In this document: positions 8,043 to 15,089 of the stretch, in pieces | Position numbering within the stretch: position 1 is the first letter of the stretch | Layout of the letters: the number at the start of each line of letters is the position of its first letter | DNA from: Streptomyces sp. SN-593 | Lineage (GTDB): Bacteria > Actinomycetota > Actinomycetes > Streptomycetales > Streptomycetaceae | Length of the DNA: 64,000 nucleotides | Assembly (NCBI RefSeq): GCF_016756395.1 | Contig: NZ_AP018365.1 | Span: 4,867,001-4,931,000 of the forward strand | Direction: 5' to 3' | Made by a program: the position numbers and the translations under genes | Notes under the pieces: generated by a model | What the model saw: the letters and a program-made list of their open reading frames with translations, nothing else | The model's database searches: none | What the model was told of the DNA's origin: nothing

Positions 8043-10624
8043 CTCGGGTCCCCCGGTGAGAACACGGCGCACCGCAGCTCACTGGTGTAGCGATGACCGC
8101 GCACGCTCAGCCAGCGTTGGTCGGGCGTGGGCAGCATCTCGGAGATCTCCAGCGTGCCGACCTGCCGCGCGGCCAGTCGGCACAACTGCCGTACCAGGAG
8201 CGGAGCCTGCCAGTCGACGTAGATCGGCTTCGGCTCACCGGAGATCTTGACGAAGACGTGCCGGGGCAGGCCGAGCTCGAAGCGCAGCCGACAGGCCGCG
8301 ACGAACCCCGCGGCCTCCTCCCCGCCCGTCTGTTCCGCGGGGCCGTCGAAAGCGGCCGCACCACGCAGGCGGGCGGCGGGGACCCGCCAGGTCTCGCGTT
8401 GCAGGACGACACGGCCGCACCGGATACGGGGGAGGTGTTCCAGGGTGGGGGCGTCCAGTCCCGCCCCGCCGAAGTGACGCGGGAAGGCGAACGGGGAGAG
8501 CGGGTCCTGGCGGATGCTCGGTCCGCCGGCCGGGGGCGCCATGAGGCGCAGTCTTCCCGCGACACCGTGGGCACGCAGCTCCAGCCGTCCGTCACGCAGC
8601 ACGACGTACAGGTGCGAGGGCTGCACCACCCGGTCGCGCGACTGGCCGGAACGGCCGTAGACCTCCAGGTCGTGGCAGGGGTAGACGAGCTGTGTCGAGG
8701 ACTTGTCCGGGTGGCCCCGGGACAGGTTGGCGAGGACCTCGCCGTCGTCGAGCAGGGACTGGTAGCCCTCGTGGACCTCTGGCAGCAGCTCCGGGGCGCG
8801 TTCCTGGATCAGGGGGCCGAAGCTGGTGTGGGTGATGACCTCCCGGACGGCGTGGCAGTCTCCGATCACCGCGGTGAACCGGCCCTCGCGCAGGTCCTGA
8901 CGGCTCGTGGCAGCGAACAGCACGTCCGGATCGACGACCGCGGCAGGAGTGCGGGGATGGGCGGCGAGGATCGCCTCCATCCGGTCCCGCTCCACGACGA
9001 CCTCCGGCCGGTCCACACCCCCGCTCCCCAGCAGGGCGTCGGTGATCGACCGGTCGAGCGCCGCCAGTTCGGCCTCGACGGCTGCGCACTCCTCCTCAAG
9101 GGCGTGCCGGTCCCGGAAGAACTCCGAGTAGAGGCGGTCCAGGGGGACCTCGACGTCGGCGCCGAAGCGCTCCGCCACCCATCGGGTGAGAACGGCCAGT
9201 TCACGCCGCATGCGCAGCCGTGGACGCGCGAGCACGGTCTCGTACACGATGGACAACTCGTCCGTGATGAAGCGGGCGATGTCCGGGCCGATGGTCAGGC
9301 CGGCCGGCTCGCCGTGGGCCTCCTCGAACAGGATGCTCCGGTCGGCGTAGTGCAGGCCGCTGTTGCGGTTTGCGGCGGTTCCCGTCAGCTTCTCGAACCT
9401 GGCTTTCGTCGCGGTCAGCGCGGCAGGGCGCTCGGCGAGGGGCAGCCTCGCGAAACAGGCCAGATCCTCCTCGAAGCGGCCGATGGCCGAGAGCACCGGT
9501 GCGGCCTGTTCCGGTGGAGCGGGCAGCAGTTGTCGGCGCAGGGCGGCCAGCGGCTCGTGGTCGCCGACGGGGATCTCGAACTCGGCAACCACCCATTCCC
9601 GCACGACCAGCTCCTTCAGCACCTGGTCGAAGGGGACGGGGGCGTGGGAGCCGAGCTCGGTGTCCCACTCCGAGCGCAGTTCGCGGAGCGTTCGTTCGCC
9701 GTCGCAGCGCTGCCACAGCCATGCCTCGTGGGCCGCAACCTCCCTGCCTCCCAGGTGCTGGAAGTTCCAGTCGGTGTCCAGCCCGTCCCGGGTGGTGAAC
9801 GCGTAGAGGTCGATCCGTCCCTCGCGCAGGAAGGACAGCGGGCGCCTTCGAGGACGTACGAAGTCGAACAGGCCGGGGACCGCCGCGGCGCTCTGGGCGA
9901 GCTTCTCCGCCGCCCAGTGGCTGAAGAGCGTCCGGCGCTCCATCTCCCGCTCCGAGGTCCATGCGATGCCCGGCACGTCCCCGACCCGGCCCACGGTGAA
10001 CGGTCCGAAGTGGGAGTGGGTCTCGTTCTTCGTCGTCACCCGCTGGAGGTACATCGTGAGCAGGTCGGTCATTCTTCGGGAGTGCCGGCCCATCTCCCCC
10101 TGGAAGGCGTCGAGCCATGCGGCGAACTCCGGATACGCGGCGTCGTTCGACAGCAGCAGCACTTGCCGCAGGCGCTCGTCGCCGAACGCCTCGGCCACGG
10201 CGGTTCTCGCACGGTCCAGGCGGGTGCGGTGCCGGGCGGCGAAGTCCTCCAGTTCCCCGGCGAACTCCTCCGCGGACGCCTGGTAGGCGTGCAGGGTGCG
10301 GGCCGCCTCGTCGGGCAGCGCTGCGGTGGCACGTCGCAGTTCACGGCCTGGCAGCGGTCGCAGCCGGCCCACGCGCGACGCCGACTGCGGGCAACCGGGG
10401 ACCGGGTGCTGCCGCAGCACCGGCTTGAGTTCCCGCGCCAGCGAGGCCAGCCGACTCCTGCTCCGCAGGAGAGCGTGGGCCTCATCGACGGAGGCGGCGT
10501 CCACGAGGGGGTCGAGCGCCTCCATCGGAAAACCGGCCTGCCGGAGCACGACGACCGGTACGAGTCTCCACGCCCCGCCCGGGACGGGGTTCGTGGTGGT
10601 CTGGGAGTCGTTGACGCTGATCAC
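8039..10624 (-). CDS. standalone LanB-type (lantibiotic dehydratase N-domain / PEARL-like) protein 1
   Basis: The 861-aa protein matches the glutamylation (Lant_dehydr_N) part of LanB dehydratases. Landmarks in order: VVVLRQAGFP at the N-terminus, VTTKNETHSHFGPF, VRPRRRPLSF, GDCHAVRE, QDPLSPFAFPRHFGG, GEPKPIYVDW, and SEMLPTPDQRWL near the end. It stops where full-length LanBs (about 1,000 aa) continue into the SpaB_C glutamate-elimination domain, and no separate elimination gene is present. Standalone proteins of this kind include PEARLs such as TglB, which use aminoacyl-tRNA to extend peptides. The GTG start overlaps the stop of the PHP gene by 4 bases. It is a paralogue of the protein at 15090-17669. 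Confidence 0.9.
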   Translation of the reverse strand: MISVNDSQTTTNPVPGGAWRLVPVVVLRQAGFPMEALDPLVDAASVDEAHALLRSRSRLASLARELKPVLRQHPVPGCPQSASRVGRLRPLPGRELRRATAALPDEAARTLHAYQASAEEFAGELEDFAARHRTRLDRARTAVAEAFGDERLRQVLLLSNDAAYPEFAAWLDAFQGEMGRHSRRMTDLLTMYLQRVTTKNETHSHFGPFTVGRVGDVPGIAWTSEREMERRTLFSHWAAEKLAQSAAAVPGLFDFVRPRRRPLSFLREGRIDLYAFTTRDGLDTDWNFQHLGGREVAAHEAWLWQRCDGERTLRELRSEWDTELGSHAPVPFDQVLKELVVREWVVAEFEIPVGDHEPLAALRRQLLPAPPEQAAPVLSAIGRFEEDLACFARLPLAERPAALTATKARFEKLTGTAANRNSGLHYADRSILFEEAHGEPAGLTIGPDIARFITDELSIVYETVLARPRLRMRRELAVLTRWVAERFGADVEVPLDRLYSEFFRDRHALEEECAAVEAELAALDRSITDALLGSGGVDRPEVVVERDRMEAILAAHPRTPAAVVDPDVLFAATSRQDLREGRFTAVIGDCHAVREVITHTSFGPLIQERAPELLPEVHEGYQSLLDDGEVLANLSRGHPDKSSTQLVYPCHDLEVYGRSGQSRDRVVQPSHLYVVLRDGRLELRAHGVAGRLRLMAPPAGGPSIRQDPLSPFAFPRHFGGAGLDAPTLEHLPRIRCGRVVLQRETWRVPAARLRGAAAFDGPAEQTGGEEAAGFVAACRLRFELGLPRHVFVKISGEPKPIYVDWQAPLLVRQLCRLAARQVGTLEISEMLPTPDQRWLSVRGHRYTSELRCAVFSPGDPR

Positions 10625-11556
10625 AGCCCTGCCTCGGTACTCGTGCGGACGGGACGACGGTCGTGCAGCGCGTCGATGACGGCCAGGGGATCCACGGGGA
10701 GCGCGGGCAGCAGGCCGGGCCGCGGCGCCCAGGGCTTGACCCGCACCCCGTGGTAGTCGGACCCGGCGGTCGCGACGAGACCGAGCCGGTCGCACACACC
10801 GGCGAGGCGGTCGCTGTCAGCCGGCGTGTGCCAGCTCGTCCACACCTCGAGCCCGGCCAGCCCGGCTTCCCGCAGCGGCTCCAGCAGCGCCACGCACTCG
10901 GAACCGTCCAGTGCCGTCACGAACTGGCCGGGGTGTGCGAGGACACCGACCCCGCCCGCCTCCTCGATCCATGACAGGACGTCGACCACGTCGGGCTTCT
11001 CAGGATGCTCCACATGGAGCGGCCGCCCGGGACGGCACCAATCGGCCACGAGCCGGCCGTAGTCCTCCGTCGGGTAACCGGCGAACCGCGGGTCGCCCTG
11101 CGCCGCCTCCAGCAGCAGGGCGAGATAGTCGCCCACATAGGCCACACGGTGGCCGCCGAGGCGTCGCGCCACCTCGTCCCAGGTGAGCGGCACTCCGATG
11201 GCCTGCGCGCGGTCGGTCCAGGCGCGCCACCACGCCAGCTCGGCGTCGTGGACACCACCGATCCGCTCCTGGAACCGCAGGTCGTGGGGATCGACGAGGT
11301 AGGCCAGGCAGTGGGCCTCTTCGCCACGCCAGGTGGCGGTGACCTCGCAAGCCGGGACCACGGTGAGGCGTCCGCCGACGGCCTGCTCGAACGCGGCGAT
11401 GCCGGCCACGGTGTTGTGGTCGGTCACGGCGGCCACATGCAGCCCCGCGTCGACACAGCGCCGCGCCAGGTCGGCCGGAGCCTCGTCCCCGTCGGAGTGC
11501 CGGGTGTGCAGGTGCAGGTCGACCGGGGTGGCGAGCGTGGCGGACGCCCCCCGCAT
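10621..11556 (-). CDS. PHP-domain phosphoesterase
   Basis: The 311-aa product carries the four PHP metal-ligand motifs in order: DLHLHTRHSDG (residues about 13-23), VTDHNT, LAHPGQ and a C-terminal GSDYHG. This family covers histidinol-phosphatase-like, nucleoside-diphosphate and 5'-3' exonuclease activities; the substrate here is unknown. The ATG at 11556 forms an ATGA overlap with the stop of the upstream oxygenase-like gene. In the operon it could dephosphorylate an intermediate, possibly as counterpart to the APH-fold kinase. Confidence 0.88.
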   Translation of the reverse strand: MRGASATLATPVDLHLHTRHSDGDEAPADLARRCVDAGLHVAAVTDHNTVAGIAAFEQAVGGRLTVVPACEVTATWRGEEAHCLAYLVDPHDLRFQERIGGVHDAELAWWRAWTDRAQAIGVPLTWDEVARRLGGHRVAYVGDYLALLLEAAQGDPRFAGYPTEDYGRLVADWCRPGRPLHVEHPEKPDVVDVLSWIEEAGGVGVLAHPGQFVTALDGSECVALLEPLREAGLAGLEVWTSWHTPADSDRLAGVCDRLGLVATAGSDYHGVRVKPWAPRPGLLPALPVDPLAVIDALHDRRPVRTSTEAGL

Positions 11557-12608
11557 CAATGCGCTCCGGGCAGGGAGCGCCGCCAGGACGCGGCCAGCCA
11601 TCGCTCGTACTCGGGGCCGGCGGGGGTGTCCATGACCAGGCACAGCGGCTCGATGATGCGCCCCGGGCCGCCGGCCAGGCCGCCGTGGAGCATGGTGAGG
11701 TTGTGGCCGAACAACAGGTCGCAGTGCTCACCCGGTGCGAGCACCTCCCAGCGGTGTCGGAACTGCGTCCAGGTCAGGCCGGTGGCCATGAGGACCTGGT
11801 GGCAGAAGAGACGCGCCGCCTCGCCCTCGCACTCCCCGCAGGCACAGCGCCGGGACAGCGGTACGGCGGCGGGGTGGCGGACGCGTTCCTCCTTCGTCAG
11901 CACGGCCTCGCCGTGGTGGAAGGACAGGCCGTGCCAGAGGGGCTCCTCCAGCCCGAGCATGGCCCCGAACGACGGATAGGCGCAGCCGTGCTCCGGCTGG
12001 CGTTCCAGCCCCCGGCGCAGGTTGCCACCGAGCCAGCGCGCCGCCGTGGCCGACCGATCGTCCCCCGTGTCGATTCCGCGTCGGTCGAGCACGTCGTCGA
12101 TGACGCCGAGCCAGTCGTAGTACGTGGTGACGCTCAGTCCCTCTCCCACGTCGGGGAGGAAGATGCCCTGGTACATCTTGTGCGCGGGCGTGGTGGTGTA
12201 GCCGGAGCTGCCGAACTCCCGCCAGGCGGGATCCCAGTCGGGTGCGTCCTGGAGACTGGGGGTCAGGTACGAGCAGTGCTGTCCGTCGTGGTGGGGCAGC
12301 AGGGTCCGGGTGGAGAAGCCCTCGGGTACGTACGTCTGCTGCGGTCGGTCGATCTCCAGCCGCGTCTGCGCGGGGACGCCACGAGCGATCAGCGCGGTGC
12401 GGATCCGTTCGGCCAGGGCTGTCGACAGCCTGCGGCTCTCCTCGACGCCCAGCCGCAGGCGGCCGATGCGGAACACCGCGAAGCCGACCCGGTGGATGAC
12501 GTCGACGGACGCGGTGGCCAGGTCGTCCAGCGCCTGCTCGCGCCGGTCCTGCGGCCCGGAGACGAGACCGGCGCAGTCGAACTGAGCCTCGGCAGGGGTG
12601 AATTTCAC
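11556..12608 (-). CDS. probable Fe(II)/2-oxoglutarate oxygenase-like protein
   Basis: I do not recognise this 350-aa protein with certainty. LLPHHDGQHC (about residue 112) could supply the HxD metal pair, and TMLHGGLAGGPGRIIEP (about residues 308-324) fits the distal His and the 2-oxoglutarate-binding Arg of TauD/clavaminate-synthase-like oxygenases. A Cys cluster CACGEC precedes the C-terminal third and may bind a metal. The GTG start overlaps the stop of the arginase-like gene by 3 bases. Its place between arginase-like and PHP genes suggests it oxidises a pathway intermediate. A heme or non-oxygenase role cannot be excluded. Confidence 0.5.
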   Translation of the reverse strand: MKFTPAEAQFDCAGLVSGPQDRREQALDDLATASVDVIHRVGFAVFRIGRLRLGVEESRRLSTALAERIRTALIARGVPAQTRLEIDRPQQTYVPEGFSTRTLLPHHDGQHCSYLTPSLQDAPDWDPAWREFGSSGYTTTPAHKMYQGIFLPDVGEGLSVTTYYDWLGVIDDVLDRRGIDTGDDRSATAARWLGGNLRRGLERQPEHGCAYPSFGAMLGLEEPLWHGLSFHHGEAVLTKEERVRHPAAVPLSRRCACGECEGEAARLFCHQVLMATGLTWTQFRHRWEVLAPGEHCDLLFGHNLTMLHGGLAGGPGRIIEPLCLVMDTPAGPEYERWLAASWRRSLPGAH

Positions 12609-13699
12609 TGGTGCTCCAGGGGTTCGTCGCAGGTGCTGTCGGACCAGGGCGCGAGCTCGGAGGGAGCGCACTCGGTGCGGAAGAGGAACTCGAAGAGCAG
12701 GCGGGCCGCGATCTGCGCGGTGCCGCCGGACGGGTCGTAGCGGGGGGCGACCTCCGCCACGTCGACAGCGCCGACGGGAAGCGCGCGGAGCTCCTCGTAG
12801 ACGTCGAGGAGGTCTCCGGTGCCGATGCCGCCCATGGTCACATGGCCGGTGCCGGTCGCCGAGGCGCTGTCGAGCACGTCGATGTCGAGCGAGACGTAGA
12901 CCGTGTCGCATCGCGAGCCGAGTTCGTCGATGAGGGGGCGCAGTGCGGCGGCGGCGCCCTCTCTGACGATCCGGGAGCCTGGCACGATGTGGAAGCCAGT
13001 GTCGATCAGCCCTCGGTACTGGTCGTACTTGGTCACGTCGCCGACACCGACGAAGGCCATGTCCTCCGGACGCATCTGGGGGATCTCGCTGATCCTGCGG
13101 GAGTTGGAGCCGTGGTACAGCGGCCCGTGCAGCGTGCTCCAGTTGCCGAAGTCGAAGTGGTGGTCGATGTTGATGAACCCCACGCGGCCCGCGCCCCGGT
13201 CGAGCCGCCCGGCACGGAAACCGGCGAACGTCGGGAAGGTGCACGAGTGGTCACCGTTGAGGAAGACCAGGCGCGGCGCGGACTGGCTCAGCCGGCGGCT
13301 CTCCGCCGCGACGGCCTGGAACGTCCGCACGGTGTCCGTCGGGTAGACGTGCAGGTCGCCGGCATCCGCGACCTGGGGGGCGCGGTAGCGGAAGGCCTGG
13401 CCGGTGCGGGTGTCCAGCATCCGCCACTCGCCCAGACTGGTCAGGTAGCTGGAGAAGACCAGGCTCGCCTGGCGGATGGCCCGGGGCCCTTCCGCGGCTC
13501 CCGGCCGGGAACTGGCGGTGGCGTCGAAGGGAACGCCGGACACCACCCAGCCGTCCTCTCCGACGTCCACCTGGTCGGCGCGGGTGGTGGGGGTGCCGAA
13601 GAGCGTCGCGACGCCGGCCCATCCCGGCAGCGGGTCCTCTTCGAAGTCCTCGGCCTTGACGCTGTTCTGCAGCGCTTCGAAGTCGGGGAGCTCGGTCAT
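12605..13699 (-). CDS. ureohydrolase (arginase/agmatinase) family enzyme
   Basis: The 364-aa product keeps the binuclear manganese ligands of arginase-fold enzymes: GDHS (His151), IDHHFD (Asp179, His181, Asp183, matching DAHxD) and SLDIDVLD (the two Asp of SxDxD). The usual Pro after the last Asp is replaced (DSASATGTGH). The family hydrolyses guanidino groups to urea (arginine, agmatine, guanidinobutyrate) or formimino groups. The gene is 1 base from the radical SAM gene and has its own ribosome site (GGAG). Peptide arginases that convert Arg to Orn in ribosomal peptides are a known precedent and would suit a pathway built on aminoacyl-tRNA-fed peptides; this is inference. Confidence 0.88.
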   Translation of the reverse strand: MTELPDFEALQNSVKAEDFEEDPLPGWAGVATLFGTPTTRADQVDVGEDGWVVSGVPFDATASSRPGAAEGPRAIRQASLVFSSYLTSLGEWRMLDTRTGQAFRYRAPQVADAGDLHVYPTDTVRTFQAVAAESRRLSQSAPRLVFLNGDHSCTFPTFAGFRAGRLDRGAGRVGFINIDHHFDFGNWSTLHGPLYHGSNSRRISEIPQMRPEDMAFVGVGDVTKYDQYRGLIDTGFHIVPGSRIVREGAAAALRPLIDELGSRCDTVYVSLDIDVLDSASATGTGHVTMGGIGTGDLLDVYEELRALPVGAVDVAEVAPRYDPSGGTAQIAARLLFEFLFRTECAPSELAPWSDSTCDEPLEHQ

Positions 13700-13700
13700 G

Positions 13701-15041
13701 TCACTTCTCCTGGGCAGAGGACGAGGGAACGGTCACGGGGGTGCGGATGATGTCGTGCGCAGCGGCGATCTTCTGCTGGAACAGGTCCCAGCTCGCTTCG
13801 GGAGACAGGTGCTGCGGCCGGTAGACGACGGGTACGTCCTCCCGCCAGTCGGCGAAGTCCCAGTTGAATATGCGCTCACGCAGCCTCGGGAAGTCCGGGG
13901 TGAGTGGGTAGGGAACGAAGTTGTAGAGGTTGAAGAGCCACAGCGCCGAGCTGTTCTCGCGCATCCAGTCGACGGTCTGGCCGTGCGAGGCTTCCGTTTC
14001 CTCGTCGAGGCCGCCCATCATGTTGAGCACGACCTTCAGGCCGGCGTCGCTCAGTTGGTGGATCTTCGCGGTGTAGTCGTCGAGGCCGCGGGAGAGTTTG
14101 TTGAGCCGCTTCAGCATCTGGGAGTCGGCCGACTCGAAGCCGAGTTCCACGGCGACGACGCCGAGTTCCAGCATGGCGTCGACGATCCAGTCCTTCACCT
14201 GCATGACATGTGTCTGCACGATGAACCGGTATCCGGGCCGGCCGCGGAAGACGTCCACCAGGTTGGCGACGGCTTCACGTGACTGGCCGAACGTCTTGTC
14301 GCCGATGTAGAAGAGCCGGGTGTCCGGGAACCGGGCGGTGAGTTCGTCCACCTCCCGCTGGAGGGCGCCCTTCTCCACGAGTGTGAGCTGCTTGCTCCAG
14401 GCGTCGCCGCAGAACGAGCACTGGTACAGGCAGCCGTGGCTGGCGTTGAGCCGCAGCAGGGGAACCCGGCCGTCGTAGCCGCCGAGATGGCGGTAGTCCG
14501 GTGCCCAGGTGATCCGTTCGGACGCCAGCCCGGGAAGAAGGGGCTTCTCCAGGTCCCCGCCCGTTCCGGAGGCGAGCCCCACGATCCTGCGCACGAAGGT
14601 GGCGTCGAGCTGGCCGCGGTGTACCGCGTGGACGGCACCGTCCGGGGCGAGCGGGGCCATGTTCCCGCCGAGGACGACCCGGCGTCCGGCGTGCTCCAGG
14701 TGTTCGGCCACGTCCAGTGCGAGGCGGAAGTTCTGGGCGAGCGGCGACATGAGGACCAGATCGCCGGGGGCCGTCGCCTCCAGCAGTGGTGCGGAGCAGG
14801 CGTCCGGTTCCGCCGGCGTCCTCGACAGGTCACGGAAGACGGAGTCGATGCCCGCGGTGTCCAGCAGGGCAGTCAGGTGGGCGACCCACAGCGGCATCTC
14901 CCATAACCCGTCAGTGGGGATGAAGTACTCGGGGAGCGACGCCCGGAACCTCCGGTCGTAGTCGTCGTAGTAGCTCGACAGGTGGGGGTCCGGGTCATGA
15001 CTGGAGGGGAAGGGAAGTTGGACTATGCAGCTCTTGGGCAT
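13701..15041 (-). CDS. B12-binding-type radical SAM enzyme
   Basis: The 446-aa protein has an N-terminal Rossmann-like region (about residues 50-150, with VLMSPLAQNF and VVLGGNMAPL) resembling cobalamin-binding domains. The radical SAM core follows, with the [4Fe-4S] motif C204-x3-C208-x2-C211 (GCLYQCSFCGD), FYIGDKTFG, ELGFESAD and VLNMMGGLDEET. Such enzymes methylate unactivated carbons or rearrange radicals. It is the second gene of the operon, 48 bases after LanB 2. Whether cobalamin is really bound cannot be seen, as no DxHxxG is present. Confidence 0.88.
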   Translation of the reverse strand: MPKSCIVQLPFPSSHDPDPHLSSYYDDYDRRFRASLPEYFIPTDGLWEMPLWVAHLTALLDTAGIDSVFRDLSRTPAEPDACSAPLLEATAPGDLVLMSPLAQNFRLALDVAEHLEHAGRRVVLGGNMAPLAPDGAVHAVHRGQLDATFVRRIVGLASGTGGDLEKPLLPGLASERITWAPDYRHLGGYDGRVPLLRLNASHGCLYQCSFCGDAWSKQLTLVEKGALQREVDELTARFPDTRLFYIGDKTFGQSREAVANLVDVFRGRPGYRFIVQTHVMQVKDWIVDAMLELGVVAVELGFESADSQMLKRLNKLSRGLDDYTAKIHQLSDAGLKVVLNMMGGLDEETEASHGQTVDWMRENSSALWLFNLYNFVPYPLTPDFPRLRERIFNWDFADWREDVPVVYRPQHLSPEASWDLFQQKIAAAHDIIRTPVTVPSSSAQEK

Positions 15042-15089
15042 GGTCGTCCCTTTGCTCGATGACGATGGGACATCCTCGAAGTGGAGCGG

